Below, piece after piece: positions 16,948 to 24,887 of a DNA stretch of 47,829 nt. Source of the stretch: an uncultured Actinomycetes bacterium. GTDB lineage: Bacteria; Actinomycetota; Thermoleophilia; RBG-16-64-13. The stretch spans positions 1 through 47,829 of the forward strand of contig CAKZRW010000024.1 in assembly GCA_937148845.1 (NCBI GenBank), given 5' to 3'. The position numbers and the translations under genes were made by a program. Below the pieces are notes generated by a model. The model did no database searches. It saw only the letters and a program-made list of their open reading frames with translations, and was not told where the DNA came from. Position 1 is the first letter of the stretch; each line of letters starts with the position of its first letter.

Positions 16948-17556
16948 GCTTCGGCCCCTGAGAGTCGACCGGTTCTCACGCGGGCAGGCGGAGTACAGCT
17001 CTGCGCGCCTTGGCAAAGCTTCGAACAAGTCGACTCATAGCTAGAGGGAGCGATCGCTCTAAACAAGCAAGACGTCCACGTTCTTCGACTCATCTCCTCC
17101 CCCCTCGACCCGTACTCCACGCCCGGCCCGACTCTGCTTGCCCCGGGCGGTGCCAGCGTCTGCAGTCCCAAGAACCATCGCCCAGCAGCGGCCAGGCGTA
17201 AGCTCTACCGGGCGACAGCCGAGACCTCGGCCTGGCCTTAGTAGCCTGACTCTAGCAGAGCATCCTCGCAGTAGTCAATAGAGCAAGCCTATTGTCCAAT
17301 TGCATGGTTACACTTCGCCCTATGTAAAGACGCCCGATGTAAACACGGTGGTCAGATTAGACAGCTTCTCCCCGATGAAGACGGACAACCGATTCAATCA
17401 GGGACTTGAACCTGGTACCCTGTTGCGCGAATGTCTTGCGGAGGTCTGAACAACTTCTTGGACGTCCTGGCGGTCACGCCCGTGAACATCGGTGCACATC
17501 AGCTGCCCACTGAGCGATCGCCGACATAAAGCGAAGAAGAGTCAGGGAGGAGCCTG
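16948..17556. promoter_or_regulatory. Divergent intergenic region, TRAP operon 1 / antiporter gene
   Basis: About 600 bases without a convincing gene. The middle (17270-17360) is clearly more AT-rich than its surroundings and is the likely promoter zone for both directions, but I cannot assign boxes. A perfect 12-bp palindrome GAGCGATCGCTC lies at 17048-17059, upstream of dctQ. A second GAGCGATCGC lies at 17512-17521, upstream of the antiporter start. The plus-strand gene has an AGGGAGGAG ribosome site at 17544-17552. Confidence 0.4.
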
Positions 17557-18894
17557 TTGAACAAGACCGTGGAGCTGGGACAACAACTCGGATTCTGGAC
17601 GCTAGCCCCCTTCGCGCTGATGCTAATCTCCATCGCCGTGCTGCCCCTGGCAGCCACACACTGGTTCGAGCACAATCGCAACAAGGCGATCGTCTCCGCG
17701 ATCCTGGGGGTGCCCACTGTCGCCTACCTGATAGCCGCCCACGGTGAACTCGGGCTCCACATGGCGGCCCACACCGCCGAGGAATATGTTTCGTTCATCA
17801 TGTTGCTGCTGACCCTGTTCGCCATCTCCGGAGGCATCCACCTCACCGGTAACCTGCTGGCGACGCCTCGGGTGAATCTGGCTTTTCTCGCCACTGGTGC
17901 GGTGCTGGCCAGTTTCATCGGCACCATGGGAGCCAGCATGGTCCTCATCAGGCCGGTCCTCCGCGCCAACTCCGAGCGCAAGTATGCCCGCCACACTCTG
18001 ATCTTTTTCATCTTCGTGGTGAGCAATCTGGGCGGGCTACTCACACCGCTGGGCGATCCTCCTCTCTTTCTCGGTTTTCTGCGGGGCGTGCCCTTCAGTT
18101 GGACCCTACGTTTGTGGCCTCACTGGTTGCTGAGTGTCGGATTATGTCTGGCCGCCTATATGGCCTTCGAGCTCTACTACTACCGCAAAGAGCCCCCGCA
18201 AGCGCGGCGCATCGACGTACTAGACTACGTGCCCATGCGTCTTAAGGGAGCCGTCAACATCCTGCTTTTGGTGCTAGTCATAGTGACCATCCTTCTCTCA
18301 GAGCAGCTGGCAACCGTCGGCGAGGCCATCCACTTCCCCTTCGTACGTGAGGTCGTGCTGGCCGCCCTCGCGATCATCTCGGTGACCTTGGGTCCCCGCG
18401 GTCCGCGCGCGGCAAACCATTTCAGTTGGGCCCCGATCGTCGAGGTAGCAGTGCTTTTCGCCGGTATCTTCGCTACCATGATCCCCGCCCTGGCCCTACT
18501 AGAGGCCCGCGGAGCGTCTATCGGACTCTCCAGGCCCTGGCATTACTTTTGGATCACCGGCGGACTGTCGTCCTTCCTCGACAATGCCCCCACCTATCTC
18601 ACGTTCACCTCCGTGGCCCAAGGGCAGGTAGGCGTGTCTACTGTGGGAGCGTTGACCTCCACTGGCGCTGTGGCAGGGCTGAGCGTGACCCCCGCGGCTC
18701 TCCTGGCGGCCATCTCCTGTGGGGCGGTCATGATGGGAGCCATGACCTACATAGGCAATGCCCCCAATTTCGCGGTCAAATGCATCGCCGAACACCAGGG
18801 TTACAAAATGCCCTCGTTCTTGGGGTACATGGCCTATTCGTCAGGGATCCTGGTGCCCATCTTCATCGTGGTCACGGCGGTCTTCTTCCTCTAA
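17557..18894 (+). CDS. Sodium:proton antiporter-like / citrate transporter superfamily protein
   Basis: This 445-residue membrane protein starts at TTG 17557, chosen because AGGGAGGAG precedes it. It has about 12 hydrophobic segments. Two halves carry the matching re-entrant motifs of the ion transporter superfamily: SNLGGLLTPLGDPPLFLGFLRG near 150-170, and SSFLDNAPTYLTF then GAMTYIGNAPNFAVK near 340-400. This pattern fits NhaD/ArsB-related Na+/H+ antiporter-like proteins. Function from homology is only 'cation or anion exchange'. Its 3' end overlaps the convergent EamA gene by 23 bases. Confidence 0.82.
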   Translation: MNKTVELGQQLGFWTLAPFALMLISIAVLPLAATHWFEHNRNKAIVSAILGVPTVAYLIAAHGELGLHMAAHTAEEYVSFIMLLLTLFAISGGIHLTGNLLATPRVNLAFLATGAVLASFIGTMGASMVLIRPVLRANSERKYARHTLIFFIFVVSNLGGLLTPLGDPPLFLGFLRGVPFSWTLRLWPHWLLSVGLCLAAYMAFELYYYRKEPPQARRIDVLDYVPMRLKGAVNILLLVLVIVTILLSEQLATVGEAIHFPFVREVVLAALAIISVTLGPRGPRAANHFSWAPIVEVAVLFAGIFATMIPALALLEARGASIGLSRPWHYFWITGGLSSFLDNAPTYLTFTSVAQGQVGVSTVGALTSTGAVAGLSVTPAALLAAISCGAVMMGAMTYIGNAPNFAVKCIAEHQGYKMPSFLGYMAYSSGILVPIFIVVTAVFFL

Positions 18895-19840
18895 GGAGCT
18901 CTCGCACCACGGTGACCGCTAGAGCGCTCACGATGAGCCCCATACCCACTCCCTCCAGCCTGGCAGGCCTTTCCCCCAACTGAAGCCACGAAGCGGTTAT
19001 CCCCAGCACGGGGGTCAACAACGTGCCTAGGCCGGCCATGCCGGCAGGGAGTGCGCTCAGCACATAAAGCCACAATAGCCAGGCCAACATGTTTCCGGCG
19101 ACCACCGTAAAGGCAAGCCCAGCGATGAACGTCTTGGACCATACCGGCGGCGACCAGTCGAGACCGGCTACCATCACCAGCGGCAGCGAGCCTAGCAGCA
19201 ACTGCCAAGCTGTGAACGAGAACAGGTCTACCTCATAGCGGCGACGCAGAATCTTCGCAATGATGGCACTGGCAGCCCACGACAGCGCTCCGCCTATGGC
19301 GAGGAAAGGGCTCAGACCCTCTTCGAACTGCCAGGGAGCGACCACCAACACCAGCCCGGCCAGCGCCAGCCCCACAGCACACCACTGAAAACCTCTCAGA
19401 CGCTCACCCAAGAACACCCAGGCCAGCAGCAGCAGCCAAAAGGGCATGGTATAGGTCAGGATGGCAGTCTTCCCTGCACCCTCGCCCGCCAGAGCCCAAG
19501 TCATGAGACCCAGGAAACCGGCAGTCTGCAGAAGCCCGAGTAGGAGGGTGGGGAGAAGAGCGCGTGGGCGAAGAGGACGCCTAAGCAAGGGTAGAAGAGC
19601 GACTAGTCCAACGCCACCCAGAAAGGTCCGCATCGCTGCGTAAGGAAAAGGCTCCGCGTAATCAAGCATGAGCTTCATGACCGGCCAGGTGTAGCCCCAT
19701 ATCAGCGCGAGCAGGAGGAGCGCGGCCACCGGCAGCCATCGTCTAGGCCACCCGCCAACTCTGGGCCAGACTCTCTTATGCGTCCAGAGCCTACCAGCCG
19801 GAGTGAAGACCGGTCCTCTGTCCGGACTAGCCTGAGTCAA
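18872..19840 (-). CDS. EamA/DMT-family transporter
   Basis: This 322-residue protein has ten predicted membrane helices in two EamA repeats. The first opens with LLALIWGYTWPVMKL; the second contains AIGGALSWAASAIIAKIL. The motif AMRTFLGG in repeat one is usual for the family. Members export metabolites, amino acids or drugs, and the substrate is not predictable. The TTG start at 19840 overlaps the end of the selenoprotein gene by 14 bases, so the two are probably co-transcribed. An N-terminal Arg/Trp-rich stretch of about 35 residues may mean the real start is further in. Confidence 0.82.
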   Translation of the reverse strand: MTQASPDRGPVFTPAGRLWTHKRVWPRVGGWPRRWLPVAALLLLALIWGYTWPVMKLMLDYAEPFPYAAMRTFLGGVGLVALLPLLRRPLRPRALLPTLLLGLLQTAGFLGLMTWALAGEGAGKTAILTYTMPFWLLLLAWVFLGERLRGFQWCAVGLALAGLVLVVAPWQFEEGLSPFLAIGGALSWAASAIIAKILRRRYEVDLFSFTAWQLLLGSLPLVMVAGLDWSPPVWSKTFIAGLAFTVVAGNMLAWLLWLYVLSALPAGMAGLGTLLTPVLGITASWLQLGERPARLEGVGMGLIVSALAVTVVRELLRGRRPP

Positions 19841-20318
19841 CCGTAGCCCCCTTCCTCCCCAAGGCGTCGAGGAGACCGATTATCTCCTCAGGCGAGGGGA
19901 TGTCGGTCATATCGTGCCCATAGTGCACGAACCGAGCCACCCCAGCCTTGTCGACCAGCACCTGAGCCGGCATTCTGCCCAGCTTGAAGAGCTTGATCTG
20001 CTGACCGTAGAGCTTGAGGACTGTGTGCCGGGGGTCAGGCAGACCCACGAAAGGCAGACGGTTTTCTTGCCAGTACCGAGCAAAAGCAGCCGCGTCCTCC
20101 GGACCCACCACCACGACCACGGTGTCTCTAGCCTCGAATTCGCTATGCTGCAGACGCAACTGCGCCATGTGCGCACGGCAGAACGGTCAAAGAAAGCCTC
20201 GATTGAAGACCAGGAGTACGTTCTTCTTCCCCCGCAGGTCGCTTAGGCGAAAAGCCCGCCCCTCGAAATCGCTCAATTCGAAATCGGGAGCAGGAAGGTT
20301 CACAGCTACCCTGGCCAT
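19827..20318 (-). CDS. Selenocysteine-containing peroxiredoxin-like protein (UPFC active site, in-frame TGA)
   Basis: From ATG 20318 (AAGGAG upstream) the frame runs 43 codons, meets TGA at 20187-20189, and continues in the same frame to 19827, giving 163 residues if TGA is read as Sec44. The text around it is NRGFL-U-PFC-RAHMAQLR. Peroxiredoxin-like relatives have Cys-Pro-Phe-Cys here, so TGA falls exactly on the catalytic Cys, and the second Cys (Cys47) is kept. Upstream residues (PAPDFELSDFEG, LRGKKNVLLVF) and downstream ones (VVVVGPEDAAAFARYW, LGRMPAQVLVDKAG) are intact thioredoxin-fold sequence with no other stop or frameshift. The expected role is thiol/selenol peroxide reduction or disulfide exchange in the cytoplasm. 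It would be miscalled as a 113-residue gene starting at 20168. Confidence 0.85.
20160..20181 (-). promoter_or_regulatory. Candidate bacterial SECIS hairpin
   Basis: Five bases after the TGA, the mRNA can fold CUG-CCGUG, a four-base loop, then CAUGG and CAG with a two-base bulge. An alternative is UGCGC/GCGCA with a five-base loop. Bacterial SECIS elements lie within about 40 bases after the UGA and lie inside the coding sequence, so the position is right. The loop sequence does not clearly show the usual early G residues at standard distance, so the assignment is tentative. Confidence 0.35.
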
Positions 20319-20335
20319 CGGCTCCTTCCCACCTC

Positions 20336-20367
20336 AAAAAACTCCGCCCCCTGGGCGAGGGGCGGAG
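20336..20367 (-). terminator. Rho-independent terminator between rmuC and the selenoprotein gene
   Basis: On the minus strand, arms CTCCGCCCC and GGGGCGGAG (20359-20367 and 20342-20350) enclose an eight-base loop. They are followed at once by TTTTTT (20336-20341). This is a textbook intrinsic terminator for rmuC transcripts. It ends 17 bases before the selenoprotein ATG, leaving no room for a promoter after it. Confidence 0.85.
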
Positions 20368-20463
20368 ATAGGGGGGTGATGGGGTCTTTGCGAGCATGTT
20401 GTTATTCTCTCTAGGCCCGGGGATTCCTGCACGGGCAGACTGCCCAAACCCGATCGCCCGGCG

Positions 20464-21813
20464 TCATGCATCATCGTCACCACTGGCGGTAAGTTCTACC
20501 GCGTCCTCAGCCACGGTCAGGCCTAGCATGTCTGCAGCCGCCTCGGGCGGGATCTCCTCCACAGCCCGTAATCTGCGCTCGATGGTCCGGCTTTTCTTGG
20601 CGGCATCTTCGATCGTGGTCGAGGCTTGGTCCAGTCTCTTGTGGACCCGCTCCAGCAACGCACCAAAGTGACCGAATTGCGTCTTGACCGCACCCAACAA
20701 CTGCCACACTTCGCTCGACCGTCTTTCCACCGCCAGAGTGCGGAAACCCATCTGCAGGCTGTTAAGCAGAGCCGCGAGCGTCGTGGGGCCGGTGACCACC
20801 ACGCGGAAATCGCGCTGCAGGGACTCGGCCAATCCCGGGCGTCTAAGGACCTCGGCGTAAAGACCTTCGGTGGGAAGGAACATGATCCCGAAATCGGTCG
20901 TGCGCGGAGGATCCAAGTACTTGGCTTGGATGTCCCGGGCTTCCTGTCTCACCCTTGATTCGAGGTTCTTGAGGGCATCCTCCCTGGCTTGTACATCGCC
21001 CTTCTCCTCCGCATCCAGCATGCGCTGATAGTCCTCCACGGGAAACTTCGCGTCGATAGGTAGCCAGACTCCGCCGTCCTTGTCGCCTTCCGCTCCCGGC
21101 AACCGAATGGCATATTCCACCTGCTGCTCGCTTCCCAGCTTGCACACCACATTCTTCTGATACTGGTCGGGCGCCAGGATCTGCTCCAAGAGCATGCCCA
21201 GCTGGACCTCCCCCCACGTGCCCCGCGTCTTGACATTAGTGAGTACCTGCTTGAGGTCACCAACCCCGGCGGCGAGCGATTGCATCTCCCCCAATCCCCG
21301 ATGTACCGCTTCCAGCCTTTCGCTCACCTGACGGAACGACTCCCCCAGGCGCTGTTCCAACGTAGCGCTGAGGCGTTCATCGACGGTCTGCCGCATCTGC
21401 TCCAGCTTCGCCGCGTTGTCTTCCTGCAGGTCCTTGAGCCGGGTATCCACCGTCTCACGAAGCTCCGCCATCCGTCTCTCGTTGGCCTGGCTCAGCTCTC
21501 GCAACTCCGATACGATCGCCTGCAAGTGCTGCGCCTGCTGTTCCCCTAGACGCGCCACCGCGTTGAGGGCGGAATCGCCCCACGACCGGATGGCTTGCGT
21601 GATCTCCTGCCTTTGCGCCTGAGCTTGCTCCCCGGCTTCGCGACGCGCTACGGCCGCTTCCTCCCGGAGTACGCTTTCGGTGCGTTCCTGCCCCCGCTGC
21701 AGCAGGTCGAGACGCTGGTCGACCGAACCGGACCGGCCACGAGCGAGGAGCGCCAGCACCAGGCCCAAGACAGCCAGTGCCAGGACTATGTTTGTGATCA
21801 TCAAACCCGTCAT
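20464..21813 (-). CDS. rmuC: DNA recombination protein RmuC
   Basis: This 449-residue protein has an N-terminal membrane anchor (residues 4-24) and then a long coiled coil rich in Gln, Glu, Arg and Ala to about residue 190. The RmuC domain follows: TRGTWGEVQLGMLLEQIL, VWLPIDAKFPVEDYQRM, FGIMFLPTEGLYAEVLRRPGL and VTGPTTLAALLNSLQMGF are diagnostic. RmuC has a nuclease-like fold and limits DNA inversions at short repeats in E. coli. ATG 21813 follows GGGGGCGGT. It is followed by an intrinsic terminator. Confidence 0.95.
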   Translation of the reverse strand: MTGLMITNIVLALAVLGLVLALLARGRSGSVDQRLDLLQRGQERTESVLREEAAVARREAGEQAQAQRQEITQAIRSWGDSALNAVARLGEQQAQHLQAIVSELRELSQANERRMAELRETVDTRLKDLQEDNAAKLEQMRQTVDERLSATLEQRLGESFRQVSERLEAVHRGLGEMQSLAAGVGDLKQVLTNVKTRGTWGEVQLGMLLEQILAPDQYQKNVVCKLGSEQQVEYAIRLPGAEGDKDGGVWLPIDAKFPVEDYQRMLDAEEKGDVQAREDALKNLESRVRQEARDIQAKYLDPPRTTDFGIMFLPTEGLYAEVLRRPGLAESLQRDFRVVVTGPTTLAALLNSLQMGFRTLAVERRSSEVWQLLGAVKTQFGHFGALLERVHKRLDQASTTIEDAAKKSRTIERRLRAVEEIPPEAAADMLGLTVAEDAVELTASGDDDA

Positions 21814-21953
21814 ACCGCCCCCGTCCCGCTGCCCTCACACTATTACTTCTGGCTAGGCACGGCCCCCGCGCCTCCTTGCTCTACCTTAGCAGAGCGAGCG
21901 GACGGTCTGGCCAGAGTGAGTGGACGTTTTATCGAGAAGACTGCTAGGTTCGC

Positions 21954-22319
21954 TCACGCACCGGTGGCGTCAAGGTCCACCAGTATCCGCTCCTCGCGAA
22001 CGCTCACCAGATATGTGCGCAAGGACCGGGGAGAACGGACCGCTTTCACCAGAGTGAGGGCCAGTCCTGTCGCCTCTGTCCACTGCAGGACACGTCCGTC
22101 ACGAAGGTCGAAGCGAGAGCCATGACGCGGGCAGGTCACTATAGTGCCTCTGAGCAGACCTTTGGACAACCGCCCCCCCATGTGCGGACATCTCTCATCG
22201 GCGGCGAAGAACTCTCCCCCCACCCTGACGATCAGCAGGTCCTTGTCCTCAACGCTCACCGAGCGCATCTCCCCGTCCGCGAGATCGCGCACCGAACCCA
22301 CATCGACCAGACTGCTCAT
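21954..22319 (-). CDS. Rieske [2Fe-2S] ferredoxin-like protein
   Basis: This 121-residue protein has the two Rieske motifs CPHMGG (Cys44, His46) and CPRHGSRFD (Cys63, His66) that bind a [2Fe-2S] cluster with two Cys and two His. There is no signal peptide or membrane segment, so it is a soluble electron carrier of the NirD/biphenyl-dioxygenase ferredoxin type. Its ATG overlaps the transaldolase stop (ATGA), indicating coupled expression. No oxygenase or nitrite reductase partner is in the window. Confidence 0.9.
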   Translation of the reverse strand: MSSLVDVGSVRDLADGEMRSVSVEDKDLLIVRVGGEFFAADERCPHMGGRLSKGLLRGTIVTCPRHGSRFDLRDGRVLQWTEATGLALTLVKAVRSPRSLRTYLVSVREERILVDLDATGA

Positions 22320-23434
22320 CGGCCCCTCCTCTCCTCCCTATCAGCCAGCCTATCGGCCATCTTGTCCGCGATCGTCTGCATGAGATGTCGCCAAGAAGCC
22401 ACGAAAGCTTCGACCCCCTCGGACTGTAGCCGCGCGGCCATACCCTCTACATCCACGCCGATGGCGACGAAGACGTCCACCACTTCCTGATGGGCTTGCG
22501 CGCTACGACTCAGCAGCCTGCGCACTTTCCCGTGGTCCGCAAAAGCCTGCAGCGTGGACTCGGGAAGTGTGATCACCGTGTTAGGAGCTGCCAAAGCCTC
22601 TGGGTAAAGTACATCAGACGCCGTGGGGTCCTTGGTGCTGGTACTGGCGAAAAGGAGGCGTTGCGGTCTTGCCCCGAAATTGGCAAGCCTTTGCCAGCGG
22701 TCTGTCTCCATCAGCTCACGGTAGGCGGCGTAACACAGCCCGGCCATCGCCACGCCAAGGCGATGGGATGACCCTTCTGGCGTTCGCCCAGCGACCCCTT
22801 TGTCCCACCGACTCACAAAGACCGAAGCCACCGACCTCACATCCGTATCGAGGCCGGCCTCCACTCGCCTCTCCAGCCCGCGCATATACGCCTCAGCTGC
22901 CGCAAGGTACTGGCTCGGGGAGAAGAGAAGAGTCACGTTGACAGGCACTCCGACAAAGATCGCCTCCTCGATAGCCACTGTGCCTGCCTCTGTACCGGGG
23001 ATCTTGACGAAGACGTTGGGTCGGGCGGCCCTGCTCCGCAGCCAGACCGCCTGTTCCACCGTGCCCCGGGCATCATAGGCCAACGTCGGCGCCACCTCGA
23101 ACGAGACCCAACCGTCAACTCCGACCGTCCGACTGTAGATCGGAGCCAACAGGTCCGCTGCCCGCACTGCATCCGCCAAAGCCAGCTCGAAGAAGACGGC
23201 TTCCGGGTCGCGCCCTGCGCCTCCTGTGCCTAGGCTCAGTAGACTGCTGATCTCGTCGTCGTAGAAGGTCGTCCGGCTGATGGCAGAGTCGAAAATGGTA
23301 GGATTGGAGGTCACTCCGCTGACCGCCCAGTCCCCGATGTAGCGCGCCAGGGTGCCTTCCTCGAGCAGACTACGATTCAGTTCGTCCAGCCAGACGCTTT
23401 GCCCTAGCCTATGAAGCCCGCAAGGACCTTCCAT
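22316..23434 (-). CDS. tal: Transaldolase
   Basis: This 372-residue enzyme of the pentose phosphate pathway transfers dihydroxyacetone units between sugar phosphates. The motifs are SVWLDELNRSLL near the N-terminus, SGVTSNPTIFDSAI (39-52) and the Schiff-base lysine in VFVKIPGTEAG (Lys144). Later come VNVTLLFS and FASTSTKDP. ATG 23434 is chosen over a start 69 bases upstream because AAAGGG precedes it and the protein then has the usual length of the long actinobacterial-type transaldolases. It shares an ATGA overlap with the Rieske gene. Confidence 0.93.
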   Translation of the reverse strand: MEGPCGLHRLGQSVWLDELNRSLLEEGTLARYIGDWAVSGVTSNPTIFDSAISRTTFYDDEISSLLSLGTGGAGRDPEAVFFELALADAVRAADLLAPIYSRTVGVDGWVSFEVAPTLAYDARGTVEQAVWLRSRAARPNVFVKIPGTEAGTVAIEEAIFVGVPVNVTLLFSPSQYLAAAEAYMRGLERRVEAGLDTDVRSVASVFVSRWDKGVAGRTPEGSSHRLGVAMAGLCYAAYRELMETDRWQRLANFGARPQRLLFASTSTKDPTASDVLYPEALAAPNTVITLPESTLQAFADHGKVRRLLSRSAQAHQEVVDVFVAIGVDVEGMAARLQSEGVEAFVASWRHLMQTIADKMADRLADREERRGR

Positions 23435-23867
23435 GTGTCGTGACCCTTTCCGGTGGAACCCCGTACTCTGAATTCGCTCAGAGGTCTCTGTCCTGGGCGG
23501 CAAGAATCCCTCATCAGCAGACTGAGACTCCCGTGTTCAGGATAGTTTCATGTTCTCAGTGGCAATGTGCAAGTTGGAGTCACGGAACCGCAATCACCCC
23601 CCTGGGCTGTGACCCCCCCTTCCTGTTGGGTGGTCTTCGACCCTACCAGGGTAGGCCACCACCTGTGCCTCGACCGCAGGGGCGGGACCCAGGTACGCTG
23701 GTACCGCCCCTGCGGTCTCCCGTTGGCCCTTCTTTACCCGCCGGGGACAGTGGGAGAAACCAGCAGGCCGCGCATCACGCGGCCGCGGGTGCAGGGCCCT
23801 TCTGTCTGTGGCCGTGGGTCGTTCTTGCCCCCCGACCCAGCGTGCAAGTGATACCCTATGCGCCGCC
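23435..23867. other. Structured divergent intergenic region, tal / radical SAM gene
   Basis: No convincing gene is present, but the DNA is full of dyads. Arms GGTGG/CCACC with an inner CCTACC/GGTAGG stem span 23629-23660. A 14-bp perfect stem has arms at 23672-23685 and 23704-23717. GGCCGCG/CGCGGCC is at 23766-23784. The motif GTGCAAGT occurs near both ends (about 23567 and 23842). It could be a structured leader of tal on minus or an independent small RNA. I recognise no known RNA family. Confidence 0.4.
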
Positions 23868-24746
23868 ATGCGTTACTACGGTCACGTCATTCGACCCCCC
23901 AGTGAAGCCTATAGCCTGATCGTGCAGGTCATGTACGGCTGTTCCCACGGGAAATGCTCATTTTGCGGCTCCTACCTGGGTAAGCCTTTCCGCATCCGGC
24001 CTTTCGAGGAGGTGGTGGAAGACCTCAAGAGTCTCTCCCCTGGGGAGAAGAACCGGGTGAGACGGGTGTTCCTGTGCGATGGGGATGCCCTTGCCTTGCC
24101 CGTTCGCCGCATGGTCGAGCTGCTCGACTTGTTGAAGGTCGAGCTGCCCCACTTGGAGCGAGTGAGCGCCTACGCGAATGCTCACTCTCTCCTGCGGCGC
24201 TCGCCAGACGAGCTGGCAGAGATCAGGGCTCATGGTCTGTCTCTCCTCTATCTGGGGCTCGAATCGGGCGACGAGACCACCCTGGCCGCCATAGGCAAGG
24301 GAGTGACCGTGGCCCAACAGGTCGAAACTTGTCGGAAAGCCAAGGCTGCCGGGTTCGCCCTTTCCATCACCGCCATATTAGGTCTGGCTGGTCGGGAACG
24401 CTCGCTGGAACACGCTCAAGCCACGGGGCGCGCGCTAAGTGCCATCGACCCCGAGTACATTGGCATCCTTTCGCTCATGCTGGAGCCAGGCACTCGGATC
24501 ACCGCCCAGGTCGAGAGAGGGGAATTCCACCTAGCCGATCCGCTGACCTTGGTGCGCGAGCTCCGGGAGATCATCGCCAACACAGACGTCACCCACGCCA
24601 TCTTCCGCTCGAACCATGCCTCCAACTATCTCTCAGTGGGCGGCACTCTGCCAGAGAACAAAGAGGCCCTCGTGAGGGCCCTGGATCTGATCCTTGAACG
24701 GCCGGAGAGAGCCCGTCTCAAGCCGGAAGCCTGGCGGGCGCTCTAG
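23868..24746 (+). CDS. Small radical SAM protein with CX4CX2C cluster motif
   Basis: The protein has 292 residues from ATG 23868; the longer frame to 23808 would add 20 residues in front of the conserved MRYYGHVIRPPSEA opening. The cluster motif is Cys25-SHGK-Cys30-SF-Cys33, i.e. CX4CX2C rather than the classical CX3CX2C, as in a YgiQ/HemN-related radical SAM subset. Further radical SAM features are RVFLCDGDALALP, LGLESGDETTL (GxESG) and AILGLAGRERS. No B12-binding or auxiliary cluster domain is seen. The reaction is unknown. Confidence 0.85.
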   Translation: MRYYGHVIRPPSEAYSLIVQVMYGCSHGKCSFCGSYLGKPFRIRPFEEVVEDLKSLSPGEKNRVRRVFLCDGDALALPVRRMVELLDLLKVELPHLERVSAYANAHSLLRRSPDELAEIRAHGLSLLYLGLESGDETTLAAIGKGVTVAQQVETCRKAKAAGFALSITAILGLAGRERSLEHAQATGRALSAIDPEYIGILSLMLEPGTRITAQVERGEFHLADPLTLVRELREIIANTDVTHAIFRSNHASNYLSVGGTLPENKEALVRALDLILERPERARLKPEAWRAL

Positions 24747-24887
24747 GTCAACGTTCGCGCCTGGCGGGCCCGGGGAAGGGCTTTCGCAGTCTCGGGCGCG
24801 CTTACTCTCCGCAGCTTCCGGGGCTCTGGCTGCGCCGACCCTTCCGCTGCGCTGGCTGTTGCCGCGGCTTCTGTCATTCGCGTCGCT

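Noticed and set aside
17401-17412. GGGACTTGAACC, which resembles the reverse complement of a tRNA T-loop
   Set aside because: The five-base T-stem does not pair properly, and no acceptor stem, D-arm or anticodon arm can be placed around it.
19827-20168. Treating the peroxiredoxin-like gene as a decayed pseudogene or as a 113-residue protein
   Set aside because: Both sides of the TGA are well-formed and in frame, with no other lesion, and the stop is exactly at a catalytic Cys position, which favours Sec.
23712-23760. On the minus strand, a stretch resembling cobalamin riboswitch elements (CCACTGT followed by GCCAAC...GAGACC)
   Set aside because: The B12-box match needs a three-base insertion and the conserved upstream GGGAA and GGTG-AA-CC elements are absent; transaldolase is also an unlikely target.
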